The notes: generated by a model not told the origin, from the letters alone. DNA of 34,228 bases from an uncultured Parasphingopyxis sp. (GCF_937129435.1 NZ_CAKZNF010000049.1:1-34228); one strand, 5' to 3'; positions 15,678 through 25,578 are shown, counted from the stretch's first letter. Translations and numbers: made by a program.

Positions 15678-17432
15678 TCACCGCCCCTCCGTCACTTCCT
15701 CGTCGTCGGTGATCATCGGGCCGACGGGGGCATCCATCGGCGGGGCGTTGCGCGATTGCTGGCGGCGGCGCTGGGCTTCTCGTGTCCAGGTTCGCTCGCC
15801 GCCGACCCAGGTTTCGATCACCTGCGTTTCGCGCACCTGTTCGGGCGGCACGTCGAAGATGTCGCGGTCGAGGATCACGAAGTCGGCGTAGAGCCCGCGC
15901 GCCAGCCGGCCCACCTGATCCTCGGCGAAACCGGCAAAGGCGGCGCCCGTGGTGAAGGCGGCGAAGGCCTGCGGCATCGTCAGCCGCTCATGCCCCTGCC
16001 AGCCGCCGGGAGGCTGACCGTTCGCGTCCTGCCGGGTCACCGCGGCGGCGAGACCGGGAAAGGGGTTGGGGCTTTCGACCGGAAAATCGCTGCCAAAGGC
16101 GAGGCGCGATCCGACGCGCAGCATCGAATTCCACGCATAGGCGCCCTGCAACCGGTCCGGCCCGAGCCGCGCCTCGGCCATCGTCCGGTCGGACGTCTGA
16201 TGAACGGGCTGCATCGAAGCGATGATGCCGTGCCGGGCAAAGCGCGGCAGGTCGTTCGGATTGACGATCTGCGCATGTTCGATCCGCCAGCGCCGGTCGT
16301 CATTATAGCGGTCGGCGATGTCGTCGATCGCGTCGAGCGTTTCGCGGTTCGCGGAATCGCCGATGGCATGAACAGCCGGCTGGAACCGGTCGAGCGCCAG
16401 ACGCGAGAGCCGATTGCGAAGGCCGACCCCGTCGAGCAGCGACAAACCCGTTTGCCCCGGCGCATCGGCATAGGGCTGGAGCAGCAAGGCGCCGCGCGAT
16501 CCCAGTGCCCCGTCCATATAGAGCTTGAGCCCGTTCATCCGCAGGCGGCCATTGTAGAGCCATGCCGTCATCCGGTCCCCGGCGACGTCGAGCAGCGTAT
16601 CGAGATCGTCGGCATAGCTGACGATGCGGACTCGCAACTGCCCGGTATCGCCGGCGCGGCGGAACACGTCCCAGTCGGACTGACTCGTCCCCATATCGTG
16701 CATCATCGTGACGCCGTTGGAGAGCAGCAGGTCCTGTCCCTCCTGGAACGCGATATCGCGCACCGGCGGCTGCGGTGTCGGGATGCGGTCGGCGATCAGG
16801 CCCATGGCGGCATCGACGAACAGGCCGTTGGGCGTATTGCCGTCGCGTTCGATCATCCCGCCTTCGGGGGCGCGCGTCTCGGCCGAAATTCCCGCCTCGC
16901 GCATCGCGGCGCTGTTGGCGACACCGGCATGGCCGTCGACGCGGACCAGCCAGACGGGCCGGTCCGATACCGCTGCGTCGAGATCGGCGGCATTGGGGAA
17001 ACGGCCGAGGCCCCAGACTTCCTGGTTCCAGCCGCGGCCGACTATCCAGCGCAGCGTCGGGTTCGCGCGCGCATAGGTGGCGAGCCGCTGCTGCGCTTCG
17101 GCGAGGCTGGCCGTATCGGACAGGTCGAGCTGGATGGCACCGAAGCCGAGACCCATCATATGTCCATGCGCGTCGATCAGGCCGGGGATGACGGTGCGCC
17201 CTTCGGCATCGTGCCGGAAATCGACCTCGCGCGGCCGGTCGTCGCGGCGCGAAAGGAGACGCGTGACGCGGCCCGTTTCCGGGTCGAAGAGCATGCCGGT
17301 GAAGCGCGTCAGGTTGCCGTCTTCGTCGAGCGTGTAGCCATTGGCGTTGTCGAGCAGCGCATCGGCCATGGCCGGGGTTGCCGCCAGAGCGGCCGCGAGT
17401 GCCCCCACCCCAATCGAAATGGCTCGCATCAT
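15678..17432 (-). CDS. Exported YtcJ-like amidohydrolase
   Basis: A metal-dependent hydrolase of the amidohydrolase superfamily, YtcJ/amidohydro-3 type (about 584 aa); the substrate is unknown. It has a signal peptide (MMRAISIGVGALAAALAATP, cleavage after AMA), so it acts in the periplasm. The metal-site motif is PGLIDAHGHMMG; later motifs are RIEHAQIV (metal His), HAIGDSANRETLDAI and the GSDFPVES loop with the catalytic Asp. The C-terminal beta-sandwich ends in a charged tail. The start is ATG 17432, with GGAAG 7 bases upstream; GTG 17438 is an alternative that overlaps the preceding stop codon as GTGA. Either way it is coupled to the dehydrogenase gene upstream. The stop lies 7 bp from repeat copy A. 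Confidence 0.9.
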   Translation of the reverse strand: MMRAISIGVGALAAALAATPAMADALLDNANGYTLDEDGNLTRFTGMLFDPETGRVTRLLSRRDDRPREVDFRHDAEGRTVIPGLIDAHGHMMGLGFGAIQLDLSDTASLAEAQQRLATYARANPTLRWIVGRGWNQEVWGLGRFPNAADLDAAVSDRPVWLVRVDGHAGVANSAAMREAGISAETRAPEGGMIERDGNTPNGLFVDAAMGLIADRIPTPQPPVRDIAFQEGQDLLLSNGVTMMHDMGTSQSDWDVFRRAGDTGQLRVRIVSYADDLDTLLDVAGDRMTAWLYNGRLRMNGLKLYMDGALGSRGALLLQPYADAPGQTGLSLLDGVGLRNRLSRLALDRFQPAVHAIGDSANRETLDAIDDIADRYNDDRRWRIEHAQIVNPNDLPRFARHGIIASMQPVHQTSDRTMAEARLGPDRLQGAYAWNSMLRVGSRLAFGSDFPVESPNPFPGLAAAVTRQDANGQPPGGWQGHERLTMPQAFAAFTTGAAFAGFAEDQVGRLARGLYADFVILDRDIFDVPPEQVRETQVIETWVGGERTWTREAQRRRQQSRNAPPMDAPVGPMITDDEEVTEGR

Positions 17433-17434
17433 CT

Positions 17435-18301
17435 TCACGCTTCCAGTCTCCTCACCAGCGAGCTCGTATCCTGCCGGGCACCGCCCATATCCTGCACTTC
17501 CGCATAATAGCCATCGACCAGCCGGGCGAGATCGACGGTGGCGCCATTGGCCTCGGCTTCCTCGATCGCGAGGCCCAGATCCTTGCGCATCCAGTCTACC
17601 GCGAAGCCGAAATCGAATTCGCCCGCCGCCATCGTCTTCCAGCGATTGTCCATCTGCCAGCTTTGCGCGGCGCCGCCGGAGATCGCCTCGAACACGCGGT
17701 CGAGATCGAGGCCGGAGCGCTTGGCGAAGTGCAGGGCTTCGGACAGCCCCTGCAACACGCCCGCAATGGCGAGCTGATTGCACATCTTCGTCTGTTGCCC
17801 GGCACCCGGCCCGCCGCAATGAACGATCCGTGCTGCGTAGCTCTTCATAATCGGCTCTGCGAGCGCCATCGCGCGCTTTTCGCCGCCGCACATGATCGAA
17901 AGCTTGCCGTTCTCGGCGCCGGCCTGACCCCCCGATACCGGCGCATCGACGCAGAGCGTACCTTTCGCCGCTCCCGCCTCGGCGAGCTTTCGGGCCAGTT
18001 CCGCCGACACGGTGGTGTGATCGATGAACAACGTCCCTTCACCCAGCGTCTGAAAGGCACCATCGGGTCCTGTCGTCACTGCCTCGACATCGGCGTCCGC
18101 GCCGACACAGGCGAGCACCGCGTCCATTCCCTCGGCCGCTTCGGCCGGGGTCGGAGCCGATCGGCCGCCTTGGTCGGCGACCCATTGCTCGGCCTTGCTG
18201 CCGGTGCGGTTGTAGACGGTGACCTCATGGCCCGCCTCGATGAGATGTCCCGCCATGGGCGCGCCCATGACGCCGAGACCGATAAATGCGACTTTTGCCA
18301 T
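17435..18301 (-). CDS. 3-hydroxyisobutyrate dehydrogenase-like NAD(P) oxidoreductase
   Basis: A beta-hydroxyacid dehydrogenase (288 aa) of the HIBADH/tartronate-semialdehyde reductase family. The Rossmann start is KVAFIGLGVMGAPMAGHLI, with the substrate-binding motif DAPVSGGQAGAENG. The catalytic Lys is K172 in GAGQQTKMCNQL, and the C-terminal helical domain contains MRKDLGLAIEEA. Substrate candidates are 3-hydroxyisobutyrate (valine breakdown) or another short 3-hydroxyacid; the sequence does not decide. R32 after the second strand (VYNRTGSK) suggests NADP use. Its stop overlaps the possible GTG start of the amidohydrolase gene, so the two are co-translated. It diverges from the threonine ammonia-lyase gene with a 59-bp gap. 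Confidence 0.9.
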   Translation of the reverse strand: MAKVAFIGLGVMGAPMAGHLIEAGHEVTVYNRTGSKAEQWVADQGGRSAPTPAEAAEGMDAVLACVGADADVEAVTTGPDGAFQTLGEGTLFIDHTTVSAELARKLAEAGAAKGTLCVDAPVSGGQAGAENGKLSIMCGGEKRAMALAEPIMKSYAARIVHCGGPGAGQQTKMCNQLAIAGVLQGLSEALHFAKRSGLDLDRVFEAISGGAAQSWQMDNRWKTMAAGEFDFGFAVDWMRKDLGLAIEEAEANGATVDLARLVDGYYAEVQDMGGARQDTSSLVRRLEA

Positions 18302-18360
18302 GGCGCCTGCTCATAGGGGCCATTTGCGCCCGAGGCCAGATGGGCTAGGGCGGGTGCATC

Positions 18361-19602
18361 ATGGCCACGGCACCCGAACCCAAGAGCGAGTCGTCACTGA
18401 CACTCGAAAACATCCGCGCGGCGCAGGGACGCATCGAAGATGCGGTCGTCCGCACACCGACGCTTCGCAGTATCACCCTGGGCAAGCTCACCGGCGCCGA
18501 GGTCTGGCTGAAGTTCGAGAATCTGCAATTCACCGCCTCGTTCAAGGAGCGCGGCGCGCTGAACAAGCTGCTCCAGCTCAGCGAGAGCGAGCGCAAGCGC
18601 GGCGTGATCGCGGCATCGGCCGGCAACCATTCGCAGGGCGTCTCCTATCATGGCGCGCGGCTCGGCATCCCCGTCACCATCGTCATGCCCAAGCACACGC
18701 CGACGGTGAAGGTGCAGCAGACACGCGATCATGGCGCGCAGGTCGTGCTGCACGGTGAGCGCTATGACGACGCGCAGGCCAAGGCCTATGAGATTGCCGA
18801 GGAGCGCGGGCTGGTCTTCGTCCATCCGTTCGACGATGCCGAGATCGCGGCGGGGCAGGGCACGATCGCGCTGGAAATGCTCGAAGACGCGCCGATGCTG
18901 GATACGCTGTGCGTGCCCATCGGCGGCGGCGGACTGATCTCGGGCATCGCGACGGCGGGCAAGGCGCTGAAGCCCGATATCCAGATGGTCGGCGTCGAGG
19001 CGGAACTCTATCCGTCGACCTATTCGAAACTGCGCGGGCTCAAGCTGCCCTGTGAAGGCGATACGCTGGCCGAGGGCATCGCCGTCAAGGAACCGGGCGC
19101 TTTCACGCTGCAGGTGATCCGCGAGGTCGTCGACGATATCGTGCTGGTCGGCGAACGTGATCTGGAGCGGTCGGTCTCACTGCTGCTGCAGATCGAGAAG
19201 ACCGTGGTCGAAGGGGCCGGCGCTGCCGGTCTCGCGGCGATGCTGGCGCATCCGGCCAAGTTCAAGGGCCGCAAGGTCGGCCTTGTCCTGTGCGGCGGCA
19301 ATATCGACACGCGGTTGCTGGCGAACGTGCTGCTCCGCGATCTGGCGCGCGAGGGGCGGCTGGCGCGGCTGCGTATCAGGCTGCAGGATCGGCCGGGCGC
19401 GCTTTATCGTGTCGTCAAGGTGTTCGACGAGCAACAGGTCAATATCATCGAGGTCTATCACCAGCGGATATTCACAACGTTGCCGGCCAAGGGCCTGATC
19501 ACCGATATCGAATGCGAAACCCGCGACCGGGCGCATCTCGACGGCCTGATCGCCGCGCTGCGGACCGAGGGATATGAGGTGAACCCCGTGGAGCTGGCGT
19601 AG
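18361..19602 (+). CDS. ilvA: Threonine ammonia-lyase with C-terminal ACT domain
   Basis: A PLP enzyme that converts L-threonine to 2-oxobutanoate and ammonia, the first step of isoleucine synthesis or of threonine breakdown. The PLP lysine is K62 in FTASFKERGALNK; the phosphate-binding loop is IGGGGLISG, and SAGNHSQGVSYH contacts the substrate. The 413-aa length with a single C-terminal ACT domain (about 330-410, LRIRLQDRPGALYRVVKVF) matches the shorter TdcB-plus-ACT form rather than the 514-aa E. coli IlvA with two ACT-like domains. Regulation by an amino acid at the ACT domain is expected. It ends against a three-way-junction palindrome at 19605-19663. A weak AGGGCGGG precedes ATG 18361. 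The gene symbol follows common annotation practice. Confidence 0.9.
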   Translation: MATAPEPKSESSLTLENIRAAQGRIEDAVVRTPTLRSITLGKLTGAEVWLKFENLQFTASFKERGALNKLLQLSESERKRGVIAASAGNHSQGVSYHGARLGIPVTIVMPKHTPTVKVQQTRDHGAQVVLHGERYDDAQAKAYEIAEERGLVFVHPFDDAEIAAGQGTIALEMLEDAPMLDTLCVPIGGGGLISGIATAGKALKPDIQMVGVEAELYPSTYSKLRGLKLPCEGDTLAEGIAVKEPGAFTLQVIREVVDDIVLVGERDLERSVSLLLQIEKTVVEGAGAAGLAAMLAHPAKFKGRKVGLVLCGGNIDTRLLANVLLRDLAREGRLARLRIRLQDRPGALYRVVKVFDEQQVNIIEVYHQRIFTTLPAKGLITDIECETRDRAHLDGLIAALRTEGYEVNPVELA

Positions 19603-19604
19603 TA

Positions 19605-19663
19605 TTTGTCAGACTCGACCTGTCGGTCGAGCGGCGATTTCGCGCTAGCGAAATTCTGACAAA
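19605..19663. repeat. Three-way-junction palindrome between convergent genes
   Basis: The outer arms TTTGTCAGA (19605-19613) and TCTGACAAA (19655-19663) pair perfectly. Inside are two perfect hairpins: CTCGACC-tgtc-GGTCGAG (19614-19631) and ATTTCGC-gcta-GCGAAAT (19637-19654). Only five bases (CGGCG) are left unpaired between them. It lies 3 bp after ilvA and 8 bp before the end of the glycosyltransferase gene. It could serve as a two-way transcription stop or be a REP-like mobile repeat. Confidence 0.85.
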
Positions 19664-19670
19664 CAGACTC

Positions 19671-20402
19671 TCACCGCACATCCGGGTAAATTTCTTCCAG
19701 CCCGTACTTCTTCCCGAAATTCCAGCTCAGCCCGCACTTGAGATAAATCCAGTTCGCTTTGAGCGCTCCCCATTCGGCGACGCGGCGGTCCGAGGTGCGG
19801 ACGATGCGCGGGACCATTTTGACCGAGCCGCGCCGGCACAGCCTCAGGCACAGGTCGACATCCTCCATGATGTGCATGTCGGGATCGCAGCCGCCGACGG
19901 CATCGAAATCTACCTTGCGGAAGAACATCGCGTGATCACCGAACAGCAGCCGCAGCCCGCGCACGAACAGATGCGGGCGGAGCAGCAGCGGGCCGTACCA
20001 GGTCTTCGCCCAGTTATGCAGGCTTGTGCCCCAGCGCGTCTTTTCGCCCGTCAATAGCGGCGTAAATCCGCCAAGCGCTCGGCGCGGGTTGGCGAGCGTT
20101 TTTTCGATCACGGCGAGGGCATCAATCGGCAATTCGGTATCGGCATGGAGAACGCAGATGAGCGGTGCCGTCGCCGCTTCGACGCCGGCATTGATCTGAA
20201 GCCCGCGGCCCCTGCGGCCCGGCTGGACCACGCGCCACCCGGCTTCGCGCACCAGCTCGACGGACCGGTCGGCACTGCCGCCGTCCACGGCGATGACTTG
20301 GACTGGCGCCGGACTGAGCGCGGCGATATTGGCGATGACGCCGGGCAATGCCTTTTCCTCGTCCAGCATCGGGATCACGATGGCGATATCGGGAGGCACC
20401 AC
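19671..20402 (-). CDS. Family 2 glycosyltransferase (TIGR04283-like)
   Basis: A 243-aa cytoplasmic or membrane-associated glycosyltransferase with GT-A fold. The N-terminus IAIVIPMLDEEKALPGVIAN, the DGGSADRS nucleotide-binding Asp, the HADTELP motif (DxD-equivalent) and the MEDVDLCLR acceptor-site motif are all visible. The pairing with a DUF2064 transferase (next gene) is typical of the gene pair named for arsenosugar synthesis (TIGR04282/04283). No arsenic methylase or radical SAM gene is in view, so that pathway name should be taken with care. It starts with tandem GTG codons; the first overlaps the preceding stop by one base (TAGTG), and the second is better spaced from AAAGG. A hydrophobic patch near GPLLLRPHLFVRGLRLLFG may attach it to the membrane. 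Confidence 0.88.
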   Translation of the reverse strand: MVPPDIAIVIPMLDEEKALPGVIANIAALSPAPVQVIAVDGGSADRSVELVREAGWRVVQPGRRGRGLQINAGVEAATAPLICVLHADTELPIDALAVIEKTLANPRRALGGFTPLLTGEKTRWGTSLHNWAKTWYGPLLLRPHLFVRGLRLLFGDHAMFFRKVDFDAVGGCDPDMHIMEDVDLCLRLCRRGSVKMVPRIVRTSDRRVAEWGALKANWIYLKCGLSWNFGKKYGLEEIYPDVR

Positions 20403-21004
20403 TACCTTTCGTTTGCCCTGTGTGAGACGCTGAGGTCTGGCCAGCGTTCGAGATCTTCGGGCCGATCGCAGTCCGAGAGCATTTCGAGCAGGATCGGCTC
20501 AATGCCCTTTGCCGCGAGCCGCCGCAGCGTTTCCGGCAGAACGGTATCGGTGCCCCATGCCATATCGACGAAGACGTCGTTGCACGGACTGGTGAATCCG
20601 AGCAGCCAATAACCGCCATCCTCCGCCGGACCGATCACGACGTCGCTGTCGCCGAGCGCCGTCGCCGCCGCGTGGAGATGTTCGACCGAAAGGTCGGGGC
20701 AGTCGGAGCCGATGAAGATTCGCGGCGGAGTGGCCGCCCGCGCCATCCGTTCGCCGAGATCACCGTCACCCTGATCCACCAAGCTGAGGTCGTCGCCCAG
20801 CCATTCGGCAAATTCCGCAGGGCCGGCTCCGGTTACCCGCAACTCCATCGGCAAACCCGAAGCGCGCATCGTCTCCACCGTCCGTTCGGCAAGCCGCTTG
20901 TGCAGCGCCGCCGCACCTTCTTCGCCGAGTGCGGGGATCAGCCGCGTCTTTGCCTGCCCGGCCACCGGAAAGCGTACGAACAGCGTGACGGTCGGCGCGG
21001 GCAT
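20402..21004 (-). CDS. DUF2064/TIGR04282 transferase
   Basis: A 200-aa protein of the DUF2064 family, related in fold to CofC- and MobA-type nucleotidyltransferases. The start VTLFVRFPVAGQAKTRLIPA carries the modified nucleotide-binding loop (FxRxPxxGxxKTRL). Later motifs are IGSDCPDLS and VIGPAEDGGYWLLG, both characteristic of TIGR04282. It probably makes or transfers an activated sugar or alcohol donor used by the neighbouring glycosyltransferase; this is inferred from the frequent pairing of the two families. The gene follows the cytochrome c gene by 12 bp and overlaps the glycosyltransferase start, so the three form one minus-strand operon. Confidence 0.88.
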   Translation of the reverse strand: MPAPTVTLFVRFPVAGQAKTRLIPALGEEGAAALHKRLAERTVETMRASGLPMELRVTGAGPAEFAEWLGDDLSLVDQGDGDLGERMARAATPPRIFIGSDCPDLSVEHLHAAATALGDSDVVIGPAEDGGYWLLGFTSPCNDVFVDMAWGTDTVLPETLRRLAAKGIEPILLEMLSDCDRPEDLERWPDLSVSHRANER

Positions 21005-21016
21005 GCACCGTTCCTA

Positions 21017-21460
21017 TCAGAGCGTTTCGAGATAGGCGATCAGGTCGGCGCGATCCCCGGCATCGGGAATGCCGGCAAAGGCCATTCGGGAGCCCGGAAC
21101 GAAGGTGCGGGGGTTCTCGACCAGCGCCGAAAGCCGCTCGGGCGTCCATGTTCCGCCCAGCTCCGCCATCGCGGGCGAATAGTTGAAGCCCGCTACGCTG
21201 GCCACGTCGCGTCCGACAACGCCCGCCATGGTCGGGCCGATCCAGTTCTGCCCGGGTTCGATGCGGTGACAGGCCATGCAGCGGCCGAAGATCGCTTCGC
21301 CCGCCTCGGCCGATGGCGCAGCGGTTGCCGTCGATGAACTCGCGGCTTCGCCGCTATTGGCGGCCGGGGCCTCGCCCGACCCCGAATCACTGTCTCCATC
21401 GCCGCTACAAGCGGAAAGCGCCAAAAGCGCACCGGCAAAAAATGCGAACAATTTCGACAT
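21017..21460 (-). CDS. Small cytochrome c lipoprotein
   Basis: A 147-aa envelope lipoprotein with one c-type heme. The start at 21460 has a strong ribosome-binding site (GGGGGAG, 5 bases before) and gives a lipoprotein signal, MSKLFAFFAGALLALSAC. A Ser/Ala/Glu-rich linker follows (about residues 20-50). The heme-binding motif is C-M-A-C-H in AIFGRCMACHRIEPGQNWIGP, and the distal ligand is probably Met in PGSRMAFAGI. The fold resembles class I cytochromes of the c2/c552 type (GPTMAGVVGRDVASV, YLETL end). It should carry electrons at the membrane surface, perhaps to a terminal oxidase. The open frame to 21619 is an artefact of the repeat region. It heads the operon with the two transferases. 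Confidence 0.92.
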   Translation of the reverse strand: MSKLFAFFAGALLALSACSGDGDSDSGSGEAPAANSGEAASSSTATAAPSAEAGEAIFGRCMACHRIEPGQNWIGPTMAGVVGRDVASVAGFNYSPAMAELGGTWTPERLSALVENPRTFVPGSRMAFAGIPDAGDRADLIAYLETL

Positions 21461-21572
21461 GGCAACTCCCCCGTTGGTCGGTCGCCCTATTCCACATTGG
21501 AGGGTTGCCGGAAAGCGGACAAAACATGCACGTTGGAAAACCGGCCGGGTGAGAAAGCAAGGTGTGGAGGAG

Positions 21573-21820
21573 CTGGTGAGCCCTATGGGAATCGCACCCC
21601 AAAGGATGGGCTTGCCCATCCGTCCATCAAAGACTCACGGGTTTGGGCGGTACGGAGAGCAACAGGCGATACGCCAGCCGAAATGCGCGAAAATCGCTGG
21701 TGACCCCTACGGGAATCGAACCCCCAAGGATGGGCTTGCCCATCCGTCCATCAAAGACTCACGGGTTTGGGCGTTACGGAGGGCAATAGGCGATACGCCA
21801 GCCGAAATGCGCGAAAATCG
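21573..21820 (-). repeat. Two tandem ~124-bp units each with tRNA-Glu 3' end
   Basis: Two units (21573-21697 and 21698-21820) lie directly downstream of tRNA-Glu on its strand. On the minus strand each unit ends in the 3' part of the tRNA. The unit nearer the tRNA repeats 27 bases exactly (minus-strand GGGTTCGATTCCCGTAGGGG, then TCACCAG); the farther one has three or more changes. The rest of the two units is nearly identical and includes a GGATGGGC-tt-GCCCATCC hairpin (21604-21621 and 21728-21745). Together with the start of the cytochrome gene this explains the 360-bp stretch without a protein gene. Confidence 0.85.
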
Positions 21821-21821
21821 C

Positions 21822-21896
21822 TGGTGACCCCTACGGGAATCGAACCCGTGTTTCAGCCGTGAAAGGGCCGCGTCCTAACCGCTAGACGAAGGGGCC
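21822..21896 (-). tRNA. tRNA-Glu (anticodon TTC)
   Basis: On the minus strand the 75-base gene starts GGCCCCTTCGTCTAGCGGTT and folds as a full cloverleaf: acceptor GGCCCCT/AGGGGTC, anticodon stem CGGCC/GGCTG around loop CTTTCAC (anticodon TTC at 21863-21861), T-arm with GGTTCGATTCC, discriminator A and encoded CCA. It lies after recJ and before the tandem repeats of its own 3' end. Confidence 0.96.
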
Positions 21897-21971
21897 GAAC
21901 CAGCGCGTGCGCCAATAGGGGAGGGGCCTCGTGCGGTCAAGCATTGCGGCGCACAATTATTGCGCGTCGGC

Positions 21972-23732
21972 TCAATCCGCCCAGGCAGCGTCATCCAGAT
22001 GCAGCTCGGCGGCGGGGCGGGGGCCCCAGTCGTCGATCTTGGCGCGGCCGGCAAGCCAGAGCCGGCGCATGGTGCCGGCCGACAGCATCGCCTGGCCGAG
22101 CGCGGTGTCGGCGGCGCGGAAGGCGATCGTCTTGAGGCTGCGGCCGTCCTTGCCGGACACGATCGCACGGACATGATCGGTGCCGACGATATCGGCCTTG
22201 ATCACCTTGACCGGCCCCGTCGCGATGCGCGGGCTCGGCCAGCCGGCGCCATAGGGGCCGCCTTCTTCGAGCGCTTGCACGAAATCGGGCGTGACGCCGC
22301 CGGGCGCGACGACCGCGTCGAGCTGCAGGGCGCGGTCGTCGCGCGCCCTCGACACATCGCTCGCCATCCGCTCGTCGAGGAAATCGGCGAAGCGATCGAT
22401 CTTGTCGGCGTCCACGGTCAGCCCCGCCGCCATGGCATGGCCGCCGCCCGCGACGAGAAGCCCGCTATCCTTTGCCGCCAGCACGGCCGCGCCGAGATCG
22501 GCGCCCGAGATCGATCGGCCCGATCCCTTGCCCGTGCCGCCGTCGATGCCGATGACGATGGCGGGGCGCTCCATCCGTTCCTTCAGCCGGCTGGCGACGA
22601 TACCGATGACGCCGGGATGCCAGCCTTCGCCGGAGACCACCGCGACAGAGCGATTGTCCTGCCCGTGGCTCGCCTCGATCGCGGCTTCGGTAACGGCGGC
22701 CTCGATCGCGCGGCGCTCCTCATTGAGCCGCTCGAGCTCCTCGGCGATGCCGCGGGCCTCGTCCGGATCTTCGGTCGTCAGCAGCCGCACGCCGAGATCG
22801 GACTTGCCGACGCGGCCGCCCGCATTGATCCGCGGCCCCAGGCGGAAGCCGAGATCGGATGCGATCGGCGCCCGATCGAGCCGCGAGGCTTCGATCAGCG
22901 CGTTGAGGCCGATATTGCGCCGCCCGGCCATGACCTTGAGGCCTTGCGTCACAAAGGCACGGTTGAGCCCGTGCAGCGCCGCGACATCGGCAACGGTGCC
23001 CAGCGCGACAATATCGAGCAGTTCGATCAGCTTGGGCTCGGGCCGGTTCGCGAAAAAGCCCCGCGCGCGCAGCGTTCGCAACAGCGCCGCGCCGAGCAGG
23101 AAAGCCACGCCGACGGCGGCGAGATGCCCGTGCGCCGCGCCTTCGCCCTCGTCGAGGCGATTGGGGTTGACGAGGCTGTGCGTCTCGGGAAGCAGCGCCG
23201 CGCATTTGTGATGATCGACGACGATCACATCGACGCCCGCCGCCTTCGCCATGGCCAGCGCGTCGAAGGCCTGCGCGCCGCAATCGACGGTCACGATCAG
23301 GCTCGATCCCTGTTCGGCCAGCCTGACCAGCGCCTCGCCGGACGGCCCGTATCCCTCCATCAGCCGGTCGGGAATATAGGCGCCGGCCTCCATCCCAAGC
23401 CCACGCAGCAGCCGGATCAGTAGCGCCGAGGACGTTGCCCCGTCGACGTCATAGTCGCCGAAGATCGTGACCGTTTCGCCGTCCTCGATTGCATCGGCGA
23501 TCCGCTCCGCCGCCTGATCCATGTCGCGAAAGATCGACGGGTCGGGCATGAAATTGCGGATCGTGGGATTGCGATAGGCTTCGAGCTGGTCGCGTGCGCA
23601 GCCGCGCGACACGAGCAGACCTGTCACGAGATCGTCGGGCCGGAAGCTCGATCCCTGTGCATCGACGGCTCCGCCGCGCCAGCGCCAGGGCTGGCCGGAG
23701 ACCGAGTTCGTGATGTCGAGAGCGGGTTGCAT
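21972..23732 (-). CDS. recJ: Single-stranded-DNA exonuclease RecJ
   Basis: A 5'-3' exonuclease on single-stranded DNA, used in recombination and mismatch repair in the cytoplasm. The DHH phosphoesterase domain shows the metal-binding series [14 protein letters not shown], then TVDCG and VVDHHK. The DHHA1 domain has [12 protein letters not shown], and a C-terminal OB-like domain follows. The start at 23732 gives [16 protein letters not shown] and 586 aa, the normal length; further in-frame Met codons upstream (to 23822) lack ribosome-binding sites. It is divergent from the ABC transporter genes. In many sphingomonads recJ directly follows hom and glpX; here glpX is about 5 kb away. Confidence 0.95.
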   Translation of the reverse strand: MQPALDITNSVSGQPWRWRGGAVDAQGSSFRPDDLVTGLLVSRGCARDQLEAYRNPTIRNFMPDPSIFRDMDQAAERIADAIEDGETVTIFGDYDVDGATSSALLIRLLRGLGMEAGAYIPDRLMEGYGPSGEALVRLAEQGSSLIVTVDCGAQAFDALAMAKAAGVDVIVVDHHKCAALLPETHSLVNPNRLDEGEGAAHGHLAAVGVAFLLGAALLRTLRARGFFANRPEPKLIELLDIVALGTVADVAALHGLNRAFVTQGLKVMAGRRNIGLNALIEASRLDRAPIASDLGFRLGPRINAGGRVGKSDLGVRLLTTEDPDEARGIAEELERLNEERRAIEAAVTEAAIEASHGQDNRSVAVVSGEGWHPGVIGIVASRLKERMERPAIVIGIDGGTGKGSGRSISGADLGAAVLAAKDSGLLVAGGGHAMAAGLTVDADKIDRFADFLDERMASDVSRARDDRALQLDAVVAPGGVTPDFVQALEEGGPYGAGWPSPRIATGPVKVIKADIVGTDHVRAIVSGKDGRSLKTIAFRAADTALGQAMLSAGTMRRLWLAGRAKIDDWGPRPAAELHLDDAAWAD

Positions 23733-23862
23733 CGACCCGGCGATAGCGCAGCGGGGATTCGCCGTCATCGTCATTCGCATCGGCGCTGTGCACAGAGGCC
23801 GCTCTTGCGTTGCAATTCGCAACCCCTATTTCATGCGCTCCGCCGCGCAACAGGGACATCGC

Positions 23863-24812
<950 letters not shown>

Positions 24813-24816
<4 letters not shown>

Positions 24817-25574
24817 ACGTTCATGGCGTTTGGGCGCTCTATAAATACGAGATGGCGCGCGCCGCGCGGACCGTGTGGCAGAGCCTCGTCACGCCGGTGA
24901 TCACGACAGTGCTCTATTTCGTGGTGTTCGGCAGCGCGATCGGATCGCGGATGGAGGATATCGGCACCGTCGATTATGGCGCCTTCATCGTGCCGGGGCT
25001 GATCATGCTCTCGCTCCTGACACAGAGTATCAGCAACGCCAGCTTCGGCATTTATTTTCCGAAGTTTAGCGGTACGGTTTATGAAATACTCTCGGCTCCC
25101 ATGTCGCCGATCGAGACGGTGATCGGTTATGTCGGCGCGGCGGCGACCAAGTCGATTATCCTCGGGCTCATCATTCTTGCCACGGCGACCTTCTTCGTCG
25201 ATCTCAGAATCGAACATCCCTTCGTCATGGTGCTGTTTCTCGTACTGACCGCCGTGACGTTCAGCCTGTTCGGCTTCATCATCGGGATCTGGGCCGATGG
25301 CTTCGAGCAACTGTCTTTTATCCCGATGCTGATCGTGACGCCGCTGACATTCCTCGGCGGCGCCTTCTATTCGATCCGGATGCTACCCGAGCCATGGGAA
25401 TCGATCAGCCTTGCCAATCCGGTCGTCTATCTCGTCAGCGGCTTCCGCTGGAGTTTTTATGGGGAAGGCGATGTGCCGGTGGTGTGGAGCCTGGGCATCA
25501 CCGCGCTGTTCCTCGCCGTCTGTCTCGGCGCCGTCATCTGGATCTTCCGCACGGGCTACCGGCTGAAGGAATAG
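24813..25574 (+). CDS. ABC-2 type transporter permease
   Basis: The 253-aa membrane part of the exporter. It has an N-terminal cytoplasmic stretch ([20 protein letters not shown]) and six hydrophobic segments, with the ABC-2 signature near [20 protein letters not shown] and the C-terminal [20 protein letters not shown]. This matches the YadH/NodJ-like class that pairs with the ATPase just upstream. The 4-bp overlap with that gene supports stoichiometric expression. The gene converges on the TauE-family gene, with only 4 bp between their stops. Confidence 0.92.
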
Positions 25575-25578
25575 CGCC

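Noticed and set aside
21573..21820. Tandem repeats as a CRISPR array
   Set aside because: Only two units of about 124 bp with nearly identical spacers; the conserved part is tRNA sequence, and no cas genes are seen.
21276..21827. 183-codon plus-strand ORF across the cytochrome gene and the tandem repeats
   Set aside because: It is antisense to the cytochrome signal region and then reads the repeat units twice, giving duplicated peptide stretches; it is a by-product of the tRNA-derived repeats.
21960..23423. 487-codon plus-strand ORF opposite recJ
   Set aside because: Antisense shadow of recJ; Arg- and Ala-rich with no domain or start signal.
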